64,000 nucleotides of DNA from NCBI GenBank assembly GCA_012719175.1, contig JAAYAX010000013.1, forward strand, positions 140,187 to 204,186, written 5' to 3'. This stretch comes from Methanomassiliicoccus sp. (lineage in GTDB: Archaea > Thermoplasmatota > Thermoplasmata > Methanomassiliicoccales > Methanomassiliicoccaceae). A program made the translations under genes and the position numbers. How positions within the stretch are numbered: the stretch's first letter is position 1; each line of letters begins with the position of its first letter. Shown here piece by piece: positions 15,900 to 24,278 of the stretch. Under the pieces are notes generated by a model that saw only the letters and a list, made by a program, of their open reading frames with translations, made no database searches and was not told the DNA's origin.

Positions 15900-17540
15900 T
15901 CAGGTCTCCTTGGTCTGTGCCTCCACCAGGCTGCCGCCGATGTACTTCTCACGGAGACGGGGCTTCTCGATCTTCCCTGTGGGGTTGCGGGGCACCCTCT
16001 CAAAGATTATCCTGCGGGGGCGCTTGTAGCGGGGCAGGGCGTTGCAGAACTGCATGATCTCGGCCTCGGTGCAGGACACGTTCGGCTTCAGCTCGATGAT
16101 GGCCACGGCGATCTCCCCCAGACGGTGGTCGGGGAGACCTATTACGGCCACGTCCTTTATCGCGGGATGCGTATGCAAAAAGTCCTCGATCTGCACAGGA
16201 TAGAGGTTCTCGCCCCCAGTGATGATCACGTCCTTCTTGCGGTCGACAAGGAAGACAAAACCGTCCTCGTCCATTCGTGCCATGTCCCCCGTGTACAGCC
16301 ATCCGTCCTTGAGGACCTCGGCGGTGGCCTCGGGGTTGTTGTAGTAGCACTTCATAACGCCCGAACCTCTCACACAGAGCTCACCCACATCGCCCTGCTT
16401 CACCGGCCGCCCGGCCTCATCCACGATCTGCAGCTCCCAATTGTAGCCGGCCTTTCCGATGGCCCCCACCTTGTGGATGTTCTCGATACCGAGATGGACG
16501 CAGCCCGGTCCGATGGACTCGGACAGGCCGTAATCGGTATCGTAATCATGGCTAGGGAAATACTCCTTCCAGCGCTTTATCAAGCTTGGCGGCACCGGTT
16601 GGGCGCCGATGTGCATTAGCCTCCACTGGTCGAGCTGGTAGTCCTCCAGCCGCACGTCCCCGTGCTCTATCGCATCCAGGATGTCCTGTGCCCACGGCAC
16701 CAGGAGCCAGACGATGGTGATCTGCTCCTCGGACACGGCCTTCAATATCCATTCAGGATTGACACCGCGAAGCAGCACGGCCTTGCTCCCGGACAGGAAG
16801 CTCCCGAACCAATGCATCTTCGCACCGGTGTGGTAGAGCGGTGGGATGCACAGGAAATTATCGTCCCGCCTCTGCCCGTGGTGGTCCATCTCCACCTCGC
16901 ACGATGATACAAGACCGCGGTGCGTGTGAAGGATGGCCTTGGGGAAGCCAGTCGTACCGGACGAGAAGTATATGGCGGCGTCGTCCTCATCGGTGATGGG
17001 GACCTTGGGTGCGATGGAGGAGCAGCACGCGGTGAGCGCGTAGTAGTTCTCGGCAAACGACGGGCAGTCCTGCCCCACGAACAATCGCATCTTCACTTCG
17101 GGGATGTGCTCACGGATGGCCTCGACCCGGTCGATGAACTCCGGCCCGAAGATCAGCACATCACACTCGGCCAGCTCCAGACAGTATTTGATCTCGTCCT
17201 CCGTATAACGGTAGTTGAGCGGAACGGCCAGGGCGCCGGTCTTCAACACGCCGAAGTAGATCGGCAGCCATTCCAGGCAGTTCATCAGGAGGATCCCGAC
17301 CTTGTGCCCCTTTTCCAAGCCCCGCTCCATCAGGAAATTGGCAAGTCGGTTGGCTTTATCGTCAAATTCCCGCCAGGTCATCTGTCTCCTGTATTTTCTC
17401 TCCGGATTGAGCTCTACCAGCTCGTAGTCCTTCCAGCTCCTTCGAACCTCGGTGATCTCGGGGTTGATCTCGATCAGGCTGACCTCGTGACCATAAAGGG
17501 AGGCGTTATGAGCTAGGATATCTGTGATAGGCATTTCCAT
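15900..17540 (-). CDS. AMP-forming acyl-CoA synthetase
   Basis: An ANL-superfamily enzyme that activates a carboxylic acid with ATP and transfers it to CoA. Visible motifs in order: the P-loop IYFSSGTTGFPKAILHTH, the adenine motif YGLSESIGPG, the hinge YTGDMARMDEDGFVFLVDRKKDVI (read as YTGDMARMDEDGF and LVDRKKDVIITGGEN), and the catalytic lysine in NPTGKIEKPRLRE. The family spans fatty-acyl, benzoate and other ligases; the substrate cannot be named from motifs. The ATG at 17540 (MEMPITDIL) is preferred to the longer frame beginning at 17654, whose first 38 residues look non-conserved. It is a single gene. Confidence 0.88.
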   Translation of the reverse strand: MEMPITDILAHNASLYGHEVSLIEINPEITEVRRSWKDYELVELNPERKYRRQMTWREFDDKANRLANFLMERGLEKGHKVGILLMNCLEWLPIYFGVLKTGALAVPLNYRYTEDEIKYCLELAECDVLIFGPEFIDRVEAIREHIPEVKMRLFVGQDCPSFAENYYALTACCSSIAPKVPITDEDDAAIYFSSGTTGFPKAILHTHRGLVSSCEVEMDHHGQRRDDNFLCIPPLYHTGAKMHWFGSFLSGSKAVLLRGVNPEWILKAVSEEQITIVWLLVPWAQDILDAIEHGDVRLEDYQLDQWRLMHIGAQPVPPSLIKRWKEYFPSHDYDTDYGLSESIGPGCVHLGIENIHKVGAIGKAGYNWELQIVDEAGRPVKQGDVGELCVRGSGVMKCYYNNPEATAEVLKDGWLYTGDMARMDEDGFVFLVDRKKDVIITGGENLYPVQIEDFLHTHPAIKDVAVIGLPDHRLGEIAVAIIELKPNVSCTEAEIMQFCNALPRYKRPRRIIFERVPRNPTGKIEKPRLREKYIGGSLVEAQTKET

Positions 17541-17724
17541 TCCCACTTTCTCTGCATTATTTCTGTAAGACGTTACTATGACAAAATGTAACACGTCTCC
17601 CCTCTTATCGTTTATGTCGGCAGTACGACCTTTCTTGGCCGCGTTTTGGTTCATAGCTCACAACAGAGCCGGAGCGGCCGCTCTAAGTCATCTTCACACG
17701 ATGATGTCCCTGAACGCTCAGAGG

Positions 17725-17967
17725 TCAACGTGAGTCGCTTCGACCCATGTTCCTATTGTGCGTGGCCACGACGTTGTTGATGTAATCGGCAAGAAGCTTC
17801 TGGTCCACACGGTCCGTTGCCAGCGTACCTTCCAGGGGGAACTCGTGATCGCACCGGATGCAGCGGGCCAGCTGGCAGCCGAATGCACCTTTCCTGCACC
17901 CCTGGCAGGCGATGGCCCGCGACTGGAAGAGGGAGAACATTTGACCGCACCGGGGGCACCTGATCAT
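17725..17967 (-). CDS. Small cysteine-rich zinc-ribbon protein, FeoB-associated type
   Basis: An 80-residue protein. It begins MIRCPRCGQMFSLFQ and has CQGCRKGAFGCQLARCIRCDHEFPLEG, a pattern resembling the small cysteine-rich proteins (CxGCPLxxGCxxVRCPxCGYE) that sit next to FeoB iron transporters in methanogens. Here no feoA or feoB is nearby, so the link to iron is only by resemblance. The eight cysteines could bind two zinc or iron ions. The ATG at 17967 is chosen over the upstream start at 18030 because the metal motif begins four residues later. Confidence 0.5.
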   Translation of the reverse strand: MIRCPRCGQMFSLFQSRAIACQGCRKGAFGCQLARCIRCDHEFPLEGTLATDRVDQKLLADYINNVVATHNRNMGRSDSR

Positions 17968-18213
17968 CCTGGTCGTCCTCTCAAAGGCCGGGGTGATCCC
18001 CGCCCCTCTCATATCATGACCGAACGGCAACTGGCATCCTCCGTCGTAGGGATTGCCTCCATGTTACAAATACTCATTTCCATGAGTGCTCTCGAACCTG
18101 AAGCTCTAACGAAGTGCTTATGTCACCGTCGCTGTCACAGCCTTATTTATTGCCCTCGAGTGAGGGGCAGAGATATGTTAAATGCCCTTTGAGGCGGCGT
18201 TCTAGAGTCGAGC

Positions 18214-20019
18214 TCAATCGCATTCCTCGAACTGGCTGTTGTAGAGGTCGCGGTAGAATCCGCCCCGGCTCAGCAGTTCATCGTGGCTCCCGCTCTCCAC
18301 GATGCTTCCGTCCCTCATGACGAGGATAACATCAGCATCCTTGATCGTCGAGAGGCGGTGGGCGATGATGAAGGAGGTCCTTCCTACCGTTAGATCGTTC
18401 ATCGCCTTCTGGATGATCCTTTCCGTCCTCGTGTCCACGGAGCTGGTGGCCTCGTCCAGTATAAGGAGGGGTGCGTTCTGTACCACCGCGCGGGCGATGG
18501 TCAGCTGCTGCCTCTGCCCGATGGACATCTGGGACTCGTCGTCGAGGACGGTATCGTAACCGTCCGGAAGGGTGTTGATGAAGTGATGGATGCCCACTGC
18601 CTTGCACGCGCTCTCCACCTGCTCGTCAGTGACGCCTTCCTTGCGGTAGGCGACGTTCTCCCGTATGGTGCCCTGGAAGAGCCAGGTGTCCTGTAGGACC
18701 ATGCAGAACATGTCGTGCACATTCTCCCTCGTGAGCTGTCTGGTCGATACGCCGTCGATGAGTATATCGCCCGAGTTCACCTCGTAGAACCTCATCAAGA
18801 GGTTGACTATCGTGGTCTTGCCTGCACCGGTGGGACCGACTATCGCCACCTTCTCTCCGGCACTGACCTTGACCGAGAAGTTGTGAATGACCTCCTTCTC
18901 GGGCGTGTATCCGAAGAACACGTTCCGGAACTCCACGTCCCCTCTCACGTCCTTGTGGACCAATTTTTTATCGTCCTCGTTCTCCAGCTCCGGCTCGTTA
19001 ATGAACTCGAACACGCGCTCCGAGGCCGCTGCCACCGACTGCAGGCTGGTCATGGCCTGTCCCAGCTGCGTGAGGGGCTGCGTGAACAATCGCACGTACA
19101 CGATGAACGCGACGATCGTTCCGATGGATATGGCGCCGTTGATGACCTGCACCGCGCCCACGATGCACACCACCACGTAACCCAGGTTGCCGATGAATCC
19201 CATGATGGGCATCATCATGCCCGACAGGAACAAGGACTTGAACGCGCTGTCGAAGAGGTCGTCGTTGAAGGAGTTAAACTCCCTCTGTGCAGCCTCCTCG
19301 CCGTTGTACGCCTTGACGATGTTGTGCCCGGTGTACATCTCCTCGACAAAACCGTTTATCTTGCCCAGATAGAGCTGCTGGCGTCTGAAGAACTTCTGCG
19401 ACTTGGTCATTATCACGATCATCAGGCCGAAGCCGGCCAGCGCGGAGAGGACCGCGGCCACGGTCATGGTGACATCGGTGATGAGCATCATGACCAAAGC
19501 TCCGATGAGCAGCGCGGAGGCGCTCATCAGCGTGCCGATGCTCTGGTTCAATGACTGCCCGATGGTGTCCACATCGTTCGTCGCCCGGCTGAGGACGTCA
19601 CCGTAGCTGGTCCTGTCGAAGTACCTTAGCGGGAGGCGGTTGATCTTCTCCGATATGTCGGTGCGGAGACGCTTCGACAACTTCTGGACCACGGTGGCCA
19701 CGATGTAACCCTGCCCGTAGGTCTGCACCGCCGATATGACGTATATCGTCACCAGGAACGTTCCGATGCCCGCGACCGCGGTAAGGTCGATAGACCCGCT
19801 CCTCATACCGTCGAAGATGAGGTCGGTCATCTCGCTGAGCTTGTCGGGCCCTATGACCGTGAACACGGTGCCAATGGTCACAAGGACTGAGGCCAAGATG
19901 ATCGCCGGTATGTACGGCCTCATGTAGGCCAGCATCCTGCTCCAGGCCTCCTTGAAGCTCTTGGCCCTTGCCTCCTGGTGCATGCCCGGATGACCGCCTG
20001 GAGGACCACCGCGCATCAT
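18214..20019 (-). CDS. ABC exporter half-transporter, consensus ATPase site subunit
   Basis: Six membrane helices (about 30-330) followed by a nucleotide-binding domain. Walker A is GPTGAGKTT, the signature is MSIGQRQQLTIARAVV (a variant of LSGGQ seen in one partner of heterodimeric exporters), and Walker B is LLILDEATSSVDTRTE with the catalytic glutamate present, followed by the H-loop in IIAHRLSTI. It overlaps the preceding half-transporter by 4 nt, so the two are translationally coupled and form a heterodimer of the TM287/TM288 or multidrug type. Substrate unknown: drugs, lipids or peptides. The start MMRGGPPGGHPGMH is a glycine-rich cytosolic leader. Confidence 0.9.
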   Translation of the reverse strand: MMRGGPPGGHPGMHQEARAKSFKEAWSRMLAYMRPYIPAIILASVLVTIGTVFTVIGPDKLSEMTDLIFDGMRSGSIDLTAVAGIGTFLVTIYVISAVQTYGQGYIVATVVQKLSKRLRTDISEKINRLPLRYFDRTSYGDVLSRATNDVDTIGQSLNQSIGTLMSASALLIGALVMMLITDVTMTVAAVLSALAGFGLMIVIMTKSQKFFRRQQLYLGKINGFVEEMYTGHNIVKAYNGEEAAQREFNSFNDDLFDSAFKSLFLSGMMMPIMGFIGNLGYVVVCIVGAVQVINGAISIGTIVAFIVYVRLFTQPLTQLGQAMTSLQSVAAASERVFEFINEPELENEDDKKLVHKDVRGDVEFRNVFFGYTPEKEVIHNFSVKVSAGEKVAIVGPTGAGKTTIVNLLMRFYEVNSGDILIDGVSTRQLTRENVHDMFCMVLQDTWLFQGTIRENVAYRKEGVTDEQVESACKAVGIHHFINTLPDGYDTVLDDESQMSIGQRQQLTIARAVVQNAPLLILDEATSSVDTRTERIIQKAMNDLTVGRTSFIIAHRLSTIKDADVILVMRDGSIVESGSHDELLSRGGFYRDLYNSQFEECD

Positions 20020-21767
20020 CTGCAGACCTCCTCCTCGGACAGCTGAGAGTAGACTATCTCCTTGTACACGGGACAGGTTTCCAGAAGGTCTTGATGCCTG
20101 CCGATCCCGGCGATGAACCCATTGTCCAGGACGACTATCTTGTCAGCGTCCATTATCGTGCCGACCCTCTGGGCGACGATCACGCTGGTCACATCCGCCG
20201 TTTCCTTCTTCAGGGCGCTCCTGAGCATGCGGTCCGTCCTGTAGTCCAGCGCGGAGAACGAGTCATCGAAGATGTATATCTCGGGCCGTCTGAACACCGC
20301 ACGGGCGATGGAGAGCCGCTGCTTCTGACCCCCGGAGACGTTGGTTCCCCCCTGAGCTATGGCCGCGTCGTAACCGCCCTCCATGTTCTCCACGAAATCC
20401 GTGGACTGGGCGACCGCGACCGCCTTCCTCACTTCCTCTTCCAAGCTCTTAGACGTCCTATCGCCGTAGGCGACGTTGGAGGCGATGGTGCCGGAGAACA
20501 GGTTCGCCTTCTGCGGCACGTATCCGATCTTACCATGGAGCGCCTTGAGAGTGTAGTCACGGACATCCACACCATCGATCCTTATCGCCCCTTCGGTGAC
20601 ATCGTACGAGCGCATGATGAGGCTAACTATGGTGCTCTTCCCGCTCCCGGTGGAGCCGATGAACGCTATTGTCTCACCCTTCTCCGCTTTGAAGCTGATG
20701 TCTTTCAGGACGTAATCGGATGCCCCCGGATACTTGAAGCCCACCCTGTCGAACACTATCTCGCCGTTCGTCGGTCCTGGCGATGCCGTGACGTTCCCGT
20801 CCTTGATCGACGGCTCCGTATCCAGTATCTCCTCGATACGCCTGGCGGCAACCATCGCCCGGGGTAGTATGATGAACACGATGACCAGCATCATGAACCC
20901 CATGACCACCTGCATCGCGTACGCCAGGAAGGTGATCATGTCCGAGAACAGCAGCATCTGCGAGCCTATACCAACAGTGGCAGCGATGATGATGCCCCCT
21001 ATCCAGTATATGGAGAGGGAGAGCATGCTCATCACTGCCGACATTACCGGCATCATCAGCGCCATCGCCCGGCCTGTGAACAGGTTATTGGACGTGAGGT
21101 CCTCGTTGGCCTTCTCGAACTTTTGCTCCTGATAGTCCTCGGCGTTGTACGCACGGATGACGCGAATGCCCTTTAGGTTCTCCCTCACGTGCCGGTTGAC
21201 CTCATCGGTGAGCCACTGGATCCTCTTGAAGCGCGGGACCACGAAATACATCAGCACAAAGATGACCACAAGCATCACGATGATGGCCACGGCCGTGGCG
21301 GTGGTCCACTGCCAGCTTTTTCCGGATATCTTGATGATGGCCCATCCCGCGAGGATCGGCGCCTTGATGATGACCTGCAGGCCCATGGCCACGGCCATCT
21401 GCACCTGGGTGACATCGTTGGTCGCGCGAGTGATCAGGCTTGCCGTGGAGAACCTGTTGACCTCGGCGGCGGAGAACGACTGCACCCTACTGAACTCCAG
21501 AGAGCGGATGCGCTTGGACAGGGACGTGGCGACATAGGCTGCCAGGTAGCCGATGGCCAGCGCTGTCAGAAGGCTCCCGAATGCGAGGACCAGCATCATC
21601 CACCCCTCGTTCATGACCTGGTCCACCGTGCCGCCGGTCTGGATAAGGTTGGTGATCGCGTACATGTGGTCCGGGATCATCAGGTCGAACCACACCTGGA
21701 CCACGATGAAGGCCGTGATGATGATGACCAGTGCCCACTCTCTAGCCTTCAGATATTTCAGGATCAT
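20016..21767 (-). CDS. ABC exporter half-transporter, degenerate ATPase site subunit
   Basis: The first gene of the pair, with six helices and a nucleotide-binding domain. Walker A is GSTGSGKST, the signature NVSGGQKQRLSIARAV is canonical, but Walker B reads IYIFDDSFSALD, with Asp in place of the catalytic Glu, and the switch region is AQRVGTI instead of a His-containing loop. Together these mark the degenerate site of a heterodimeric exporter; the partner encoded by the next gene supplies the active glutamate. The gene is divergent from the pilin gene, with about 150 nt between them. Confidence 0.9.
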   Translation of the reverse strand: MILKYLKAREWALVIIITAFIVVQVWFDLMIPDHMYAITNLIQTGGTVDQVMNEGWMMLVLAFGSLLTALAIGYLAAYVATSLSKRIRSLEFSRVQSFSAAEVNRFSTASLITRATNDVTQVQMAVAMGLQVIIKAPILAGWAIIKISGKSWQWTTATAVAIIVMLVVIFVLMYFVVPRFKRIQWLTDEVNRHVRENLKGIRVIRAYNAEDYQEQKFEKANEDLTSNNLFTGRAMALMMPVMSAVMSMLSLSIYWIGGIIIAATVGIGSQMLLFSDMITFLAYAMQVVMGFMMLVIVFIILPRAMVAARRIEEILDTEPSIKDGNVTASPGPTNGEIVFDRVGFKYPGASDYVLKDISFKAEKGETIAFIGSTGSGKSTIVSLIMRSYDVTEGAIRIDGVDVRDYTLKALHGKIGYVPQKANLFSGTIASNVAYGDRTSKSLEEEVRKAVAVAQSTDFVENMEGGYDAAIAQGGTNVSGGQKQRLSIARAVFRRPEIYIFDDSFSALDYRTDRMLRSALKKETADVTSVIVAQRVGTIMDADKIVVLDNGFIAGIGRHQDLLETCPVYKEIVYSQLSEEEVCR

Positions 21768-21921
21768 CCTACACCAGCGCCATCATCATATCGGTGTGCA
21801 AGGGGGTCGGAGGATTCAGACCCTTGACAAGAGCACCCTACACCTGAATGGGCGGTGAGGCGCTTGGTCCATTAAATAAGTTCTTTTACGCATGAGACGA
21901 TAACAGCCCAGAGGGAGGGAT

Positions 21922-22401
21922 GTGAAGATCATGAACAAGTGGATGGGGCGCTCCGGCGTATCCCCGGTCATCGCCACCATCCTATTGGTCGCTATCACCG
22001 TGGTCCTATCCTCGGTCGTCTATGTGATGGTCACGGAGCTAGGCAGCAACAGCCCCCCGCCCCCGTCCGGTGGGTTTGGCATTGCGGAGAAGGTCTCCAA
22101 CGACACCATGAGGGTCTCCTTCGGCTCGTTCAGCAAGGACACCGATCTCACCGACTGCAAGGTGACCATCGAACACGATGGTGCCACCCCTGCCGCCGTG
22201 GCAATGGCCCCGTCGGGCAACATCACCGTCGGTCCCTACAACATGATGGTCACGGACCTGGGAGGGGACGGGAGGATCAGCCCAGGCGACCATCTGACGA
22301 TCTCCAACACCAACGGCGGTGCGATGAATGGGAAGTACATCGTCTATCTCATTTGGACCCAGGACGGGTCGGTGATGGCGTCGGCGAGCCTGAACATGTA
22401 G
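21922..22401 (+). CDS. Archaeal type IV pilin-like protein
   Basis: A 159-residue protein with an archaeal class III signal peptide: short basic leader KIMNKWMGRSG followed by VSPVIATILLVAITVVLSS, cut by the prepilin peptidase at the glycine before VSPV. The rest is a threonine/glycine-rich beta domain with no recognised motif. It should assemble into pili for adhesion. The GTG at 21922 lies 5 nt after GGGAGG; an ATG three codons later is possible. A TTAAATAA box lies about 45 nt upstream. No pilus ATPase or prepilin peptidase is adjacent. Confidence 0.82.
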   Translation: MKIMNKWMGRSGVSPVIATILLVAITVVLSSVVYVMVTELGSNSPPPPSGGFGIAEKVSNDTMRVSFGSFSKDTDLTDCKVTIEHDGATPAAVAMAPSGNITVGPYNMMVTDLGGDGRISPGDHLTISNTNGGAMNGKYIVYLIWTQDGSVMASASLNM

Positions 22402-22410
22402 GCACCTTCC

Positions 22411-22424
22411 ACCTTTTTTTCTTA
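22411..22424 (+). terminator. T-run downstream of the pilin gene
   Basis: The sequence CCTTTTTTTCTTAT occurs about 12 nt after the pilin stop codon on the same strand. Oligo-T tracts of this kind terminate archaeal transcripts without needing a hairpin. Confidence 0.45.
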
Positions 22425-22617
22425 TATGGTGGAACGAGCGATCGCTGTTGAACGAATGCACACATCATATTGATAGTTCATGGAGCGCCGTGATGGTCGC
22501 GGAACGCGATCGGTTCCTTTGATGCATCTGGACGGCAAATGGCCACGGCTGCCAGAAGGATCTGCCTATAGGAGTGAGGTGTCACACGGCGATCGTTCAG
22601 GTCCTGACCGCCCAGCT

Positions 22618-23388
22618 TCATTTCCTACGCGTCTGTATCAAGTACACCGCTGAAATGATTATTACAACAACTATGATGCCGGCCACGATCAAGAGGGTCT
22701 GGCCCATACCGTCGGGGGCGGCTAAATTAGGGATCACGCTGACCTCCTCTGATAGGGCGCTCTCCCCCGCGGCGTTCATCGCGCTCACCTTGTAGAAATA
22801 GGTCTCGTTATTGTTCAGGCCAGTATCGACGTAGTTACGCACGTTCCCCAAGGTTGTGAGAAGGCTCTCATTACCACTGCTTGACCCGCGATAGACCACA
22901 TAGTTCGTCACCGAGGAGCCCCCATCATCGGCGGGAACCTGCCAGGTCAGAGAAGCTTGGCCGTCGCCGGCACGCACCTGAAGGTCCCGCGGTGAGCTGG
23001 GAACAACGGCCTGGGGGTTCAAGGTCAGCGTCTCCACGACGCTCCAACCATGGACATTGCAGTGGACCCGGGACCGTATGGTGTTTAACTCCGTGATCGG
23101 GCCGAGATCGAAGGTGACTGTGAAGGTCACCGGTTGCAGCCCGGGCGGGGGTGAGACCATGTATGTGTCCGTACCCGTGCTGTTGGTCACCTCGACCTCG
23201 ATAAGGTCAATGCGGTGGGAGGTAGTGGGGTCCTGGTGTGTGACCGTGATCACCAGGACCGTATCAGCTCCAGAAGTCGTGGTGCTAAGGGTGTGAATAG
23301 GCACGTCCGCCGATACCGGGACGCTCCAGAGCGAGACCAATGCGAGCAACAACATCAGGGAGATGAGGGTCGGCTGGAAGCGTCTCAA
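22618..23388 (-). CDS. Secreted fibronectin type III surface protein with C-terminal membrane anchor
   Basis: This 256-residue protein has a signal peptide (hydrophobic 8-27, ending VSADVPIH), a beta-sandwich of unknown type (30-125), one fibronectin III domain (about 130-220, with SSPRDLQVRAGDGQASLTW and TNYVVYRG) and a C-terminal helix (LLIVAGIIVVVIIISAVYL) followed by QTRRK. It should be exposed on the cell surface. The fibronectin module is close to those in the surface proteins at 40.9, 44.5 and 52.2 kb, so these are paralogous architectures. Confidence 0.78.
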   Translation of the reverse strand: MRRFQPTLISLMLLLALVSLWSVPVSADVPIHTLSTTTSGADTVLVITVTHQDPTTSHRIDLIEVEVTNSTGTDTYMVSPPPGLQPVTFTVTFDLGPITELNTIRSRVHCNVHGWSVVETLTLNPQAVVPSSPRDLQVRAGDGQASLTWQVPADDGGSSVTNYVVYRGSSSGNESLLTTLGNVRNYVDTGLNNNETYFYKVSAMNAAGESALSEEVSVIPNLAAPDGMGQTLLIVAGIIVVVIIISAVYLIQTRRK

Positions 23389-23459
23389 GAGAACACCAAT
23401 TTTCGATTCGAGCTTACCCTATTTTTTTCTTACTAATATGCACCGTCCAAATACGAGCA

Positions 23460-23954
23460 TCAGTACCATGCCCTGTAGAAGATGAACAGGCCTATGATGT
23501 AAGTGATCAACCAGAGGGCGATGAACAGAGCTCCGACGATCCTGTGCACGCGACCTTGTTTGGGCATGAACATCTTTCCTCCTCGCTTTACCACCTTCCT
23601 GAACCCCAAATAGATGGCGAGGAGGCCCAGCGCAGCCACGATGGAAGAGATGATGAGGTGCAGGAGGATCGAAGAGCCTTCCCAGGGGAAGAGGCCGTTC
23701 GAGCCGTTGAAGGCGAGACTGAACATGATGGGCTTGAACACCAGCAGGTCCACTGTGAAGACGGTCAGCATCAGGTAATGGTGAATGTGCCCCTTATGAG
23801 CGGCGGCCAATAAGAGGGCCGTTACCATGAGTATAGCTAGGACCGTCTCTCCCAACAGGTTCAGGTCGACCAGCAATGGCACGTTCGCTCCGAAGATCCC
23901 CATAGTTTCCCGAAATAATTGCAACCGGGCTGATATAAAGTCCACGCTAGGCAT
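23460..23954 (-). CDS. DUF420-like four-helix membrane protein
   Basis: A 164-residue protein with four or five membrane helices. Histidines sit at helix ends in patterns typical of DUF420: AHKGHIHHYLMLTVF, ILLHLIISSIVAALGLLAIYLGF and VHRIVGALFIALWLITYIIGLFIF (read as VHRIVGALFIALW). DUF420/YozB proteins are found beside haem-copper oxidase and haem-handling genes in bacteria and may bind haem, but the role is not proved. No oxidase gene is present here. The identification rests on the pattern alone. Confidence 0.55.
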   Translation of the reverse strand: MPSVDFISARLQLFRETMGIFGANVPLLVDLNLLGETVLAILMVTALLLAAAHKGHIHHYLMLTVFTVDLLVFKPIMFSLAFNGSNGLFPWEGSSILLHLIISSIVAALGLLAIYLGFRKVVKRGGKMFMPKQGRVHRIVGALFIALWLITYIIGLFIFYRAWY

Positions 23955-23997
23955 CTTACAATGGGCGTATCATCCATGGCCAGGGCGGCGTGTATGA

Positions 23998-24156
23998 ATG
24001 GAGGAGCTGAACCTCGGCTATCCTGTAAACTTACTGCTGCTGAAAGAACTGGGGGTCGGAAAGAGTTACGTCCATTTCTGTCAGCTTATGTGGAATGGAC
24101 ATTCCCAGCAAACGACCATATGCATCTCCAGTGAAAGAGCCACCTTCTCCGGATGA
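23998..24156 (+). pseudogene. Remnant of a KaiC/RecA-superfamily ATPase N terminus
   Basis: A 52-codon open frame reads GYPVNLLLLKELGVGKSYVH, then QLMWNGHSQQTTICISSERA. This matches the Walker A region and following strand of KaiC-like ATPases (GxPGxGKS, then YIS-E). The first glycine of the P-loop is replaced by Lys-Glu-Leu, and the frame stops after about 50 residues, whereas intact members are 230-250 residues. I read it as a degenerate gene start. The rest of the approximately 320-nt gap up to 24278 shows no further recognisable homology. Confidence 0.4.
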
Positions 24157-24278
24157 TGCGAGGTGGGAGCATCGACCGGGGAGATGACGGAAAGGCAGGG
24201 GCCACGGTCTGCTCGCCTACCTCGTGGTCAACGTGGCCGATACTTCCTCGGGGCCGCGTAGACCTTCGTCGTCCCCCT

